Source: Streptococcus suis
GTDB lineage: Bacteria > Bacillota > Bacilli > Lactobacillales > Streptococcaceae
NCBI RefSeq assembly: GCF_002960625.1
Contig: NZ_POJH01000048.1
Location: 24,172 to 88,171, forward strand
Reading direction: 5' to 3'
Length of the DNA: 64,000 nucleotides
Position 1 is the stretch's first letter; the number at the start of each line of letters is the position of its first letter. Both the position numbers and the translations under genes were made by a program. Of the stretch, positions 1-7,241 are shown one piece after another. The notes under the pieces are model-generated. The model was given only the letters and a program-made list of their open reading frames with translations. It searched no databases and had not been told where the DNA came from.

Positions 1-114
1 ATTAAGGCGACAGTGGAAGGACCAGTGACGGAGCAAGTCCCAGCAAGCGTCCTTCAAAACCATGAAGATGTTGTCCTTATTATCGATGAAGCGGCAGCAA
101 GTAAATTAGCATAA
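1..114 (+). CDS. C-terminal end of an unidentified protein (5' end outside window)
   Basis: An open frame runs from base 1 to a TAA at 112-114 and gives 37 residues ending in [15 protein letters not shown]. The end is acidic and alanine-rich and shows no motif I recognise, so no function is assigned. An imperfect hairpin with a T-rich tail follows 27 bases later, which fits a transcription unit ending here. The upstream sequence is needed to identify the gene. Confidence 0.6.
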   Translation: MKATVEGPVTEQVPASVLQNHEDVVLIIDEAAASKLA

Positions 115-140
115 TAGACAAAACCACTTTATATGAATGA

Positions 141-188
141 ACCCGCTGAAAACTTCAAGTTAATGCCTTTTCGGTGGGTCTATTTTTG
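141..188 (+). terminator. probable intrinsic terminator
   Basis: The arm ACCCGCTGAAAA (141-152) pairs with TTTTCGGTGGGT (168-179) using two wobble pairs, and a T-rich stretch follows. It lies just after the partial gene at 1-114. Confidence 0.55.
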
Positions 189-373
189 TAGTCTGATCGA
201 ATAGCTATGGCCTACTGTCTAAGTCACATTCACTAAACAGCGCAAGTTGGGAGGTGAAAACTTATGCAGATAGTTTTCTGAAACTTGTTTTGCTACCCTT
301 GATAGTCAGCCAAGCAGCAGAACGAATTGCGGAGTGGCTAATTTGTAAGTGGCAAAACAAATGCGACAATCAA

Positions 374-524
374 TCATTTATTTTTCCTTTTATTACTTTG
401 TTAACTCGCTTGGCCGTACCTTGCATAAGTAACTTGCTTCGCAAGTAATATCTACAACCTTGTACTATCAATCGACAGTACAAGCAACCTTCAGCTCGTT
501 GCCTCGTACTAAAAGTAAACTAAA
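374..524. repeat. dispersed repeat copy 1 in a gene-free stretch (189-560)
   Basis: The stretch between the terminators at 188 and 561 has no convincing gene; a 64-codon open frame at 254-448 has no protein-like features. Two blocks recur at 39921-40013. One is the segment around 374-413. The other is a 31-base block at 494-524 that matches 39983-40013 with one difference. In this copy the two blocks are separated by about 80 bases, compared with about 20 in the other copy. Confidence 0.6.
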
Positions 525-560
525 TGACCGTCACTTAGCCTGAGTGCCTTGAGCAAGCAC

Positions 561-596
561 AAAAAACACCCATGGCGACCACCGTGGGTGTTTTTC
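561..596. terminator. bidirectional intrinsic terminator
   Basis: Arms AACACCCATGG and CCGTGGGTGTT are flanked by an A run on the left and a T run on the right, so the hairpin can terminate from both sides. On the minus strand it follows the stop of the GST-like gene at 648. Confidence 0.8.
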
Positions 597-647
597 TTAT
601 GCTTAGTTTTCTGAACTTTTAAGCTCGGTTAGTGAACACATTTGTTC

Positions 648-1610
648 TTAGTTTTCAAGTGTCCAGTCTAAGTCGGGTCCAATAGGAACGATGCCGGTCG
701 GATTGATGGTCTTGTGACTGCCGTAGTAGTGCTGCTTGATATGGTCAAAGTCAACCGTTTCTGCAATGCCAGCATGGTTGTAAATCCGTTTGGTATAATT
801 CCACAGATTTGGATAGTCAACCAAAGCCTTGATATTGCATTTGAAATGTCCAAAGTAAACTGGATCAAACCGCACTAATGTAGTAAAGAGGCGAATATCT
901 GCCTCAGTCAATTGATTGCCCACCAGATAGTCCTTCTCTGCCAAATGCTCTTCCAGTTTATCCAGGGCAGCAAAGAGATTGTTGACTTCTTTTTCATAGA
1001 CTTTCTGATTGGTTGAAAATCCAGCCTTGTAAACACCATTGTTGATGTTTGGATAGACAAAGTCGTTCATGGCATCAATCTCGGCTTGTAGGTGTTCTGG
1101 ATAGTAGTCGTCATGATTACCTGTAATGTCATTGAAAGCGGTATTGAACATGCGCATGATTTCAGCAGATTCATTGCTGACAATGGTATTAGTTTTCTTA
1201 TCCCACAGGACAGGAACGGTCACCCGACCAGAGTAAGTTGGGTTAGCCTTCAAATAGACCTGATAGAGATAATCGCTGTTAAAGAGGGTATCCTTGATAA
1301 CACCAGGACCATCTTCAAATGTCCAGCCATTTTCCAACATGAGTGGGTGGACGATAGAAAGCGAAATATGGTCTTCCAAGCCTTTCAGTTTTCTCATAAT
1401 CAAGGTCCGACTAGCCCAAGGACAAGCCAGAGAAATATAGAGGTGGTAGCGACCTGCCTCAGCCTTGAAACCGCCCTCTCCTGTTGGGCCTGCCTGTCCG
1501 TCTGGCGTAATCCAGTTGCGAAATTGCGTGACAGTCCGGACAAACTTACCACCTGTTGATTTGGTATCATACCACTGATCGACCCATTTGCCATCTTGTA
1601 AAAGTCCCAT
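648..1610 (-). CDS. Xi-class glutathione S-transferase / glutathionyl-hydroquinone reductase family protein
   Basis: The product is 320 residues from the ATG at 1610, which has AAAGGAG seven bases upstream; an upstream in-frame ATG at 1667 has no such site. Near residue 60 it has LACPWASR. CPWA is the catalytic cysteine motif of the Xi-class (YqjG/ECM4) enzymes, which use glutathione to reduce glutathionyl-hydroquinones. A thioredoxin-like N-terminal half is followed by a helical GST C-terminal half (residues about 150-300), and the length is normal for the family. The enzyme should be cytoplasmic. The promoter on the minus strand is TTGACT (1698-1703), 16 bases, TATAAT (1676-1681). The gene is divergent from rsuA and a glutathione peroxidase, suggesting shared thiol or redox biology. 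The physiological substrate here is unknown. Confidence 0.88.
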   Translation of the reverse strand: MGLLQDGKWVDQWYDTKSTGGKFVRTVTQFRNWITPDGQAGPTGEGGFKAEAGRYHLYISLACPWASRTLIMRKLKGLEDHISLSIVHPLMLENGWTFEDGPGVIKDTLFNSDYLYQVYLKANPTYSGRVTVPVLWDKKTNTIVSNESAEIMRMFNTAFNDITGNHDDYYPEHLQAEIDAMNDFVYPNINNGVYKAGFSTNQKVYEKEVNNLFAALDKLEEHLAEKDYLVGNQLTEADIRLFTTLVRFDPVYFGHFKCNIKALVDYPNLWNYTKRIYNHAGIAETVDFDHIKQHYYGSHKTINPTGIVPIGPDLDWTLEN

Positions 1611-1675
1611 ACTATTCTCCTTTATCAAAAATAGAAAATCCATTAAACAGATTTTTATATATATCACTAATTAGT

Positions 1676-1725
1676 ATTATAAAGTATTTCCCAATAAAGT
1701 CAAGCCAAATGATTTATGCTAGAAT
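1676..1725. promoter_or_regulatory. divergent promoters for the GST-like gene and rsuA
   Basis: Minus strand: TTGACT at 1698-1703 and TATAAT at 1676-1681 with a 16-base spacer. Plus strand: the extended -10 TGCTAGAAT at 1717-1725, only six bases before the rsuA ATG at 1732, so the rsuA mRNA may have no leader. Confidence 0.65.
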
Positions 1726-1731
1726 AGTTGT

Positions 1732-2448
1732 ATGAGATTGGATAAATGTTTAGAAAAGGCCCAAATTGGCTCGCGCAAGCAAGTCAAGAAATTATTTAAG
1801 GCCCAGCAAATCAGCATAGATGGCCAACCGGCTCGCAGTCTTAGCCAGATCGTTGATCCTGACTTACAAGATATTCAGATTTCTGGAAGAAAGGTAGAGC
1901 TAGAAGGCTCGGTCTATTATCTTCTCCATAAGCCAAGAGGAGTGGTATCTGCAGTGACTGATAAGGAGCATGAAACTGTCATTGATTTAATTGCTCCTCA
2001 GGACCGAAGGGAAGGACTTTATCCAGTTGGGCGCTTGGACAGAGATACGGAGGGACTGGTTCTCGTGACCAACAACGGTCCTCTAGGTTATCGTATGCTC
2101 CACCCCAGCCACCATGTCGATAAACTCTACTATGTGGAGGTCAATGGACCCTTGGGGTCAGACGCACAAACCTTTTTTGCCTCGGGCGTGACCTTCTTGG
2201 GCGGTACTCGTTGCCAGCCTGCGGATTTGACCATTTTAGAGGTTTCTTTTGGACATAGCAGAGCGACCATCCAGTTGGCAGAAGGCAAATTTCATCAAGT
2301 CAAGAAGATGTTTTTAGCCTATGGTGTCAAGGTCACCTATCTCAAACGCATGGCCTTTGGCGGATTTGAATTGGGGGATTTGGAATGTGGGGCTTACCGT
2401 GAACTTACTTCAGCTGAAATCCAGCATGTATTAACCTATTTTGATTAA
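1732..2448 (+). CDS. rsuA: RsuA-family 16S rRNA pseudouridine synthase
   Basis: The product is 238 residues. An N-terminal S4-like RNA-binding domain (residues 1-60, beginning MRLDKCLEKAQIGSRK) is followed by the catalytic domain. The active-site stretch GRLDRDTEGLVL is near residue 105, with the conserved aspartate. Members convert one uridine in small-subunit rRNA (U516 in E. coli) to pseudouridine during ribosome assembly. RluB/E/F paralogues look similar, so the exact target is inferred. A start at 1732 gives the full S4 domain. There is no ribosome-binding site in front, and a -10 box lies six bases upstream, which suggests a leaderless message. The glutathione peroxidase gene follows at once and is probably co-transcribed. 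Confidence 0.88.
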   Translation: MRLDKCLEKAQIGSRKQVKKLFKAQQISIDGQPARSLSQIVDPDLQDIQISGRKVELEGSVYYLLHKPRGVVSAVTDKEHETVIDLIAPQDRREGLYPVGRLDRDTEGLVLVTNNGPLGYRMLHPSHHVDKLYYVEVNGPLGSDAQTFFASGVTFLGGTRCQPADLTILEVSFGHSRATIQLAEGKFHQVKKMFLAYGVKVTYLKRMAFGGFELGDLECGAYRELTSAEIQHVLTYFD

Positions 2449-2461
2449 GGAGGCGCTTATC

Positions 2462-2944
2462 ATGAGCATATACAAGTTTAGGGTGGAAAAACAAGATGGG
2501 ACAGACCAGGCCATGAGTGATTTTCAAGGACAGGTTTTATTGATTGTCAATACGGCAACAGGCTGTGGTCTGGCTCCTCAATATAAGGAATTACAGGAAC
2601 TCTACGACACCTATAAAGACCAGGGGTTTGTCGTATTGGATTTTCCTTGTAATCAATTTTTAGAGCAGGCACCAGGCTCTGCGGAGGAAATCAATCAGAC
2701 CTGCAGTTTGAATTATGGGACAAATTTTCCACGTTTTGCAAAGATTGCTGTAAACGGTCCTGATGCTAGTCCGCTCTATCGTTATCTGAAAAAAGAGAAA
2801 AGGACCTTATTAGGTGGTCGCATAGAATGGAATTTTACTAAGTTTTTGGTGGATAGACAGGGGCGGGTGGTCAAACGCTATTTACCAACGACTAGCCCGC
2901 TAAGATTGAAAGCGGATATTGAACATTATTTGGCAAAAGAATAA
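2462..2944 (+). CDS. gpo: glutathione peroxidase family thiol peroxidase
   Basis: The product is 160 residues from the ATG at 2462, which has AAGGAGG about eight bases upstream. Catalytic residues of the GPx family are visible: cysteine in NTATGCGLAPQY (residue about 35, cysteine rather than selenocysteine), glutamine in FPCNQF, and tryptophan-asparagine in WNFTKF. The usual motif around the cysteine is SKCG; here it is TGCG. These enzymes reduce hydrogen peroxide or organic peroxides, often using thioredoxin in bacteria. The gene lies directly after rsuA and ends at a shared hairpin terminator. No signal peptide is present, so it is cytoplasmic. Confidence 0.9.
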   Translation: MSIYKFRVEKQDGTDQAMSDFQGQVLLIVNTATGCGLAPQYKELQELYDTYKDQGFVVLDFPCNQFLEQAPGSAEEINQTCSLNYGTNFPRFAKIAVNGPDASPLYRYLKKEKRTLLGGRIEWNFTKFLVDRQGRVVKRYLPTTSPLRLKADIEHYLAKE

Positions 2945-2976
2945 GAAGGCTGGAAACAATCTAGCCTTCTTTTTTA
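2944..2976. terminator. bidirectional terminator between gpo and fhuG
   Basis: AGAAGGCT and AGCCTTCT form an 8-bp stem followed by a T run on the plus strand and preceded by an A-rich stretch. It overlaps the last codons of the minus-strand permease gene. Confidence 0.75.
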
Positions 2977-3938
2977 AGCAACAAGAGAAAATAAGGAGCG
3001 CCAACAAGAGTGACGACCAAGCCAGTTGGAATACCTGTGCCAACCAGTAGGGACCGTGCGATAATGTCGGCTATGATGAGCAGGATGCTACCGATTAGAA
3101 AGGCTAGGGGCAGACTATACTTGTGTTGCTTGCCGACCAATTGTTTGGCCAAATGACTGGCCAAGAGGCCGATAAAGGCAGTATTGCCTACCAAGAGCGA
3201 GCTGAGGCTGGCTAGGCTTGTGGCTAAGATTAAGACGAGGATGCTTTCTTTTTGTCGATTTAGGCCCAGGCCAATTCCCAGATTGGCTTCTAGTTGCAGA
3301 ATATTTAGTCTGGAGAAGCGGATAACACTAAACAGGCAGAGGACAAGCAAGCCAGGACCGACAAGGCTGATGGTCTGCCAATCATCTCCAACATATCTTC
3401 CCGACAACCAGCCTATAATACTATCTAACTTGTAGCGATCAAACCGAACCATGAGGCTAACCATGCTACTTGAAAACAAGCAAGCCAGACCAACACCCGT
3501 TAGGACCAGGCGTGTTGGTTCTAACCCTTGTCCTTTTTTATAGGCCAGTAGATAAACCAAGCCAGTAGCTAAAAATCCGCCAGCTAAAGCCAGAAGAGGC
3601 TGAGAAAGTTGGAAAGAAATATTCCAAGTAAGTGCGAGGGTTAGTAGAAGTCCAGCACCGGCATTGATACCAAGGATACCAGAATCTGCCAAGGGATTTC
3701 GAGTGAGGGTTTGAAAAAGATGTCCGCTGATTGCCAGAGCACCGCCAGCAAGAATGGAAACCATCAGACGTGGCAGACGAATTTTCCAAAAAATCAACTG
3801 GGTAGCGGAGCTAGCTTGTCCACTCATGGTAGTCAAAAGGTCGGTCAGTCCTAATTTACTGTAGCCAATAATGAGGGACAAACAGGACAAACTGATGAGC
3901 AAGAGTGAGAGGAAGAGAAAGATAGCTTTTTTCTTCAT
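2961..3938 (-). CDS. fhuG: iron(III)-siderophore ABC transporter permease (FecCD family), second permease
   Basis: The product is 325 residues with about nine to ten membrane segments. It carries the FecCD signature RLPRLMVSILAGGALAISG near residue 55 and the conserved NPLADSGILGINAGA that follows. The ATG at 3938 overlaps the stop of the preceding permease as ATGA and has AAGGGGG at a proper distance; an in-frame ATG at 3947 is too close to that site. The protein pairs with the other permease to form the channel for ferric-siderophore import, driven by the ATPase at 5922-6722. The order ATPase, binding protein, permease, permease equals fhuCDBG of Streptococcus agalactiae; the hydroxamate substrate is inferred from that order only. 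Confidence 0.85.
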   Translation of the reverse strand: MKKKAIFLFLSLLLISLSCLSLIIGYSKLGLTDLLTTMSGQASSATQLIFWKIRLPRLMVSILAGGALAISGHLFQTLTRNPLADSGILGINAGAGLLLTLALTWNISFQLSQPLLALAGGFLATGLVYLLAYKKGQGLEPTRLVLTGVGLACLFSSSMVSLMVRFDRYKLDSIIGWLSGRYVGDDWQTISLVGPGLLVLCLFSVIRFSRLNILQLEANLGIGLGLNRQKESILVLILATSLASLSSLLVGNTAFIGLLASHLAKQLVGKQHKYSLPLAFLIGSILLIIADIIARSLLVGTGIPTGLVVTLVGAPYFLLLLKKEG

Positions 3939-4984
3939 GCTTGCCATTCCCCCTTTCGAATGAGCCAGAGAAAGATTGGTAGGCCAACAAAGCTAATTAG
4001 ACTGGACAGGGGAGTTTCATAAGGTGGATGGAGAGTTCGACTAATCAAATCCAACCAAACGAGAAAACCAGCACCAGCCAAGGATGAAAAAGGGAGGATA
4101 TAACGGTAATCTTTGGGAAGTAGAGAGGTCAAGAGATTGGGGATAATCAAGCCGATAAAGGAGAGGGAACCGACCAGGGCAACGGAAGAAGCAGATAAGA
4201 GGACAACCATGGTCAGGAAGAAGAGGGTCATTTTCTGCGTGTTTTGTCCCAAGGTCCTGGCCACAGTATCGTCCAAACTGAGAATGGTCAAGGAATGTGC
4301 AAAGACTTGTGCCAGAAGGAGCGCCAGTAGAATAAGCGGTGCAATCCACAATAGACTGTGCCAACTAATCGAGGTCAGGCTACCTGCCTCTAGTCCGATG
4401 ATGTGATTGGATAAGTCAAATAATAAGGCCATTCCTTGTCCCAAGGCTTGCACGACGGCGGTAACCATTATTCCAGCCAAAATCAAATGTAGTGGACTAT
4501 TGCTATACTTATTTTGCCGGCTGAAAAAAATAACCAAGCTGGCCGTTAAGCCAGCACCTAGCAAGCAGGCGAAAAGACTGAGGAGTTCAGAAGAATGTGG
4601 CAGGAAGACCATTTTCAAAATCAGAAAGAGCCCCGCACCAGCAGGAATTCCTAGTAGTCCAGGGTCCGCCAAGCGATTGCGTGTCACAGCCTGCATGATG
4701 CTTCCCGAAGTTGCTAGACTAGCTCCAACCAAGCCAGCCACCAGTATGCGGGGTAGGCGCAAATCAATCAAAACATCTTGAAGTTCAGACTGCTTCAAGG
4801 GTGCTTTTAAGACGGAGAGAATTTGGTCATGAGTATAGGAAATAGCCCCCAAACGAAAGCCCCAGTAGGAACCCAATAAGAGTATGAAGAGAAGAAGGAA
4901 AAAAAGAGGGATAGGTGACAGACTAGCCTTGAAGCCAGCCGTAACCTCTTCCCCATTTTTTCTCTCCAAGTGTTTAAAAAACAT
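3935..4984 (-). CDS. fhuB: iron(III)-siderophore ABC transporter permease (FecCD family), first permease
   Basis: The product is 349 residues, a polytopic membrane protein of the FecCD family. The conserved RLPRILVAGLVGASLATSG is near residue 78, followed by AVTRNRLADPGLLGIPAGA. An AAGGA element lies about ten bases before the ATG. The first 25 residues are charged and precede the first membrane helix. The gene starts 14 bases after the lipoprotein gene and overlaps the next permease by four bases, so the four genes form one operon. It has the normal single-permease length, not the double length of E. coli FhuB. Confidence 0.85.
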   Translation of the reverse strand: MFFKHLERKNGEEVTAGFKASLSPIPLFFLLLFILLLGSYWGFRLGAISYTHDQILSVLKAPLKQSELQDVLIDLRLPRILVAGLVGASLATSGSIMQAVTRNRLADPGLLGIPAGAGLFLILKMVFLPHSSELLSLFACLLGAGLTASLVIFFSRQNKYSNSPLHLILAGIMVTAVVQALGQGMALLFDLSNHIIGLEAGSLTSISWHSLLWIAPLILLALLLAQVFAHSLTILSLDDTVARTLGQNTQKMTLFFLTMVVLLSASSVALVGSLSFIGLIIPNLLTSLLPKDYRYILPFSSLAGAGFLVWLDLISRTLHPPYETPLSSLISFVGLPIFLWLIRKGEWQA

Positions 4985-4997
4985 AGAGAATCAATCC

Positions 4998-5912
4998 TTA
5001 TTTTGTGATAGCATCTTTGAGAACCTTCAGTTGGTACTCAAGTGAAATCGGGTCATTGAAGTAGAAGGCCTTGCTATCTACCTTGATAACGTGGTTGTTT
5101 TGAACAGCTGGGAGGTTTTTCCAAACATCACTATTTAATAGACCAGCTGCGACACTTTCGTCTTCGACAGCCAAGATGATGTAGTCGCCTGCATAGTCAG
5201 GCAATACTTCTTGGGAAACAGCTAGAAAACCAGGTCCAAATACCTCATCTTTGACTTTTTGCGGAGCTGTAAAGCCGAGTTCTTGGTAGATAATTTCCCC
5301 ACCACGTCCCCAGTTATTACCGAAGAGGTAGAGGTCTTGACCAAGGTAGCCCATGATAGTAAAGCTTGCTGTATCCCCAGTTGTTGCCTTGATTTCCTTT
5401 GCAGCGCTTGCTACACTTTCTTTCCAGGCAGTCTGCCATTTTTCAACAGCAGTTTCTTGACCAAAGATTTGACCAAAAACTGACAAGGTTTCAGCATAGG
5501 AGTGCTTGCCGTATTCGAGGGAAATGGTTGGAGCAATTTCAGCAAGTTGTTCGATTTTTTCATCGGTTGAACCCGTTACGATAAGGTCCGGTTCCAGCGC
5601 AGCGATGGCTTCCAAATCCTCGCCGGTAACAGCAGTAGCTCCTTTGAGTTTTTCAGAGAAGGCTGGATTTTCCAAATCATAGGAGGTAGCACCAACCACA
5701 TCGAAGCCCAACTGCAACAAATAGCCAGTGTTGGCAAAGTTGAGGCTGACAACCTTTTTAGGCTGAGCTGGCACATCACCATAGTAGGAAACACCCTCGA
5801 TAGTTGGCATAGCAGATAGGCTAGTCTGGTTTTCCTTTTGGGAAATAGCAGAGCAGGCAGTCAAGACTAGGACTGACAAAGCAAGACTAAGAGAAAGTAA
5901 AAACTTTTTCAT
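4998..5912 (-). CDS. fhuD: siderophore-binding lipoprotein of the iron ABC transporter
   Basis: The product is 304 residues. A signal peptide ends in the lipobox LTAC (cysteine 20), so the mature protein is lipid-anchored on the outer face of the membrane. The body is a class III periplasmic-binding-protein fold, with the typical start KKVVSLNFANTGYLLQLGFDVVG and EPDLIVTGS near residue 108. It would capture ferric siderophore and deliver it to the two permeases encoded just downstream. An AAGGAG-like site precedes the start. No ligand-specific residues can be read from sequence alone, so citrate, catecholate or hydroxamate ligands are all possible. Confidence 0.87.
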   Translation of the reverse strand: MKKFLLSLSLALSVLVLTACSAISQKENQTSLSAMPTIEGVSYYGDVPAQPKKVVSLNFANTGYLLQLGFDVVGATSYDLENPAFSEKLKGATAVTGEDLEAIAALEPDLIVTGSTDEKIEQLAEIAPTISLEYGKHSYAETLSVFGQIFGQETAVEKWQTAWKESVASAAKEIKATTGDTASFTIMGYLGQDLYLFGNNWGRGGEIIYQELGFTAPQKVKDEVFGPGFLAVSQEVLPDYAGDYIILAVEDESVAAGLLNSDVWKNLPAVQNNHVIKVDSKAFYFNDPISLEYQLKVLKDAITK

Positions 5913-5921
5913 GGGAACTCC

Positions 5922-6722
5922 TTATTTTTTTGTAGAAGGTTTTGCGTGAGTATAGGTAGCTAAAATTGGATAACCAAAGTGGCTGGCTGGTAAAATATCT
6001 GCTTCAATAGCAAATAGTTGGCGCAGGTGTTCAACCGTGATGACCTCTTCCGGACTTCCCTCTTTAAGAATGTGTCCGTCTTTCATGGCAATGATGTAGT
6101 CAGAAAAACGGGCGGCATGGTTGAGGTCATGGAGTACCATAACAATGGTTTTGCCATTATCCCGATTGAGCCTTTGTAACAACTCAAGAACTTCTAACTG
6201 GTGGTGCATATCCAGATAGGTTGTCGGTTCATCTAGAAGGATGATATCTGTATCCTGGGCTAGCGCCATGGCTATCCAAACTCGTTGCCGTTGACCACCT
6301 GAAAGGGATTGAAGAGGAGTATGGGCGAATGCCATGGTTTGCGTTTCTGTTAAAGCCCATGCAATCTTCTCTCTATCCAAATCAGTCAGTCGACCAAAGG
6401 CATTTTGATGGGGAAAGCGTCCATAGGACACTAGGTCATAGACACAGATACCGTCTAGATTTTCCTGGATCTGTGGGAGTAGGGCTAAGTGCTTGGCTAC
6501 TTCCTTAGTTGGCAGTTCTTGGATGAGTTTTCCATCCAGATAAACCATTCCCTTGTCAGCAGGCAAGATACGGCTGAGAGCCTTTAATAGCGTAGATTTT
6601 CCGCACCCATTGGGACCGATAATACTACTTATCTTTCCACTCGGAATTTCAATGGACAGCTCGGATAGAACAGTTTTTTGTCCATAAGAAAGTTCTAAAT
6701 CCTTGGCTGAGATGGTGACCAT
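5922..6722 (-). CDS. fhuC: iron-siderophore ABC transporter ATPase
   Basis: The product is 266 residues from the ATG at 6722, which has the perfect site AAAGGAGGA five bases upstream; a longer frame from 6740 lacks one. Motifs: Walker A GPNGCGKST near residue 36, Q-loop LLPQIQ, ABC signature LSGGQRQR near residue 135, Walker B DIILLDEPT, and the H-loop histidine in VLHDLNHA. It energises import by the two FecCD permeases. It is the first gene of the operon and lies 9 bases upstream of the lipoprotein gene. The promoter is at 6751-6778. Confidence 0.88.
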   Translation of the reverse strand: MVTISAKDLELSYGQKTVLSELSIEIPSGKISSIIGPNGCGKSTLLKALSRILPADKGMVYLDGKLIQELPTKEVAKHLALLPQIQENLDGICVYDLVSYGRFPHQNAFGRLTDLDREKIAWALTETQTMAFAHTPLQSLSGGQRQRVWIAMALAQDTDIILLDEPTTYLDMHHQLEVLELLQRLNRDNGKTIVMVLHDLNHAARFSDYIIAMKDGHILKEGSPEEVITVEHLRQLFAIEADILPASHFGYPILATYTHAKPSTKK

Positions 6723-6750
6723 AAGTCCTCCTTTACTCACATTGATGTCT

Positions 6751-6778
6751 ATTATATCATAGTTATCGGGGGAAACAA
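6751..6778 (-). promoter_or_regulatory. promoter of the iron-siderophore operon
   Basis: On the minus strand TTGTTT (6773-6778) and TATAAT (6751-6756) are 16 bases apart, 28 bases before the fhuC ATG. I looked for a Fur or MntR-type palindrome over it and found none that I would defend. Confidence 0.6.
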
Positions 6779-6971
6779 AGAGTTTTCTGACAATTTTAAT
6801 TTAATAAGAATGGTTATAAAAATGCCAAAAAGTAGCAGAAATACTTGGGAAAAACAATTATATTTGTTCATAGTTTTATGCAATATCATGATAGATATAA
6901 AAATAGTGGGAGAATGATTTCAGTAGCCTTCTTCCTGACAGTGGAATAGTTGATTTGCAGTGTCCAAGAGG

Positions 6972-7055
6972 ATGGTCGTTCTCTCTTTGTTGGTCTTCCT
7001 TGCTCTCTACTTCCTTCACTATTATTGGCTATTTTATAAGAAATATCCAGAATGA
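6972..7055 (+). CDS. possible 27-residue membrane peptide
   Basis: A short frame from the ATG at 6972 encodes a hydrophobic helix followed by basic and aromatic residues, ending YKKYPE. Its composition is that of a single membrane segment with a positively charged end. The purine stretch AAGAGG directly abuts the ATG, so the start signal is poor. It could also be a remnant of a larger membrane gene. It is the only protein-like stretch in the 450-base gap between the iron operon and the repeat at 7067. Confidence 0.25.
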   Translation: MVVLSLLVFLALYFLHYYWLFYKKYPE

Positions 7056-7066
7056 CTAAATAGGGA

Positions 7067-7179
7067 GTGGGAAAGAACTCGACTAGTTAAAAAAGAGTTC
7101 GTCTTCCCACCCCCGCACAGTTGATTAGGTTGGATTTGGAGTGTAAAACACGAACAAATCCGCCAATCAACCACTGCGC
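7067..7179. repeat. two adjacent long imperfect inverted repeats
   Basis: The first hairpin pairs GTGGGAAAGAACTC (7067-7080) with GAGTTCGTCTTCCCAC (7095-7110). The second pairs 7115-7136 with 7156-7179 (core TTGATTAGG with CCAATCAA). Palindromes of this style recur between streptococcal genes; a related one follows prfC at 44020-44072. Placed downstream of murE on the minus strand, they may also end its transcript. Confidence 0.6.
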
Positions 7180-7241
7180 TGAGATGTTGACACGAACTCT
7201 AAGAAGTGGTGCTAGGCTTGAGACCAGCCTCTTTATAGGTT

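Noticed and set aside
254..448. 64-codon open frame near the left end
   Set aside because: No protein-like composition or family resemblance, and it overlaps a dispersed repeat. Treated as non-coding.
6773..6850. Fur- or MntR-type box upstream of the iron operon
   Set aside because: A/T-rich half-sites such as ATAAGAATGG are present, but no symmetric 19-mer fits a known consensus well enough.
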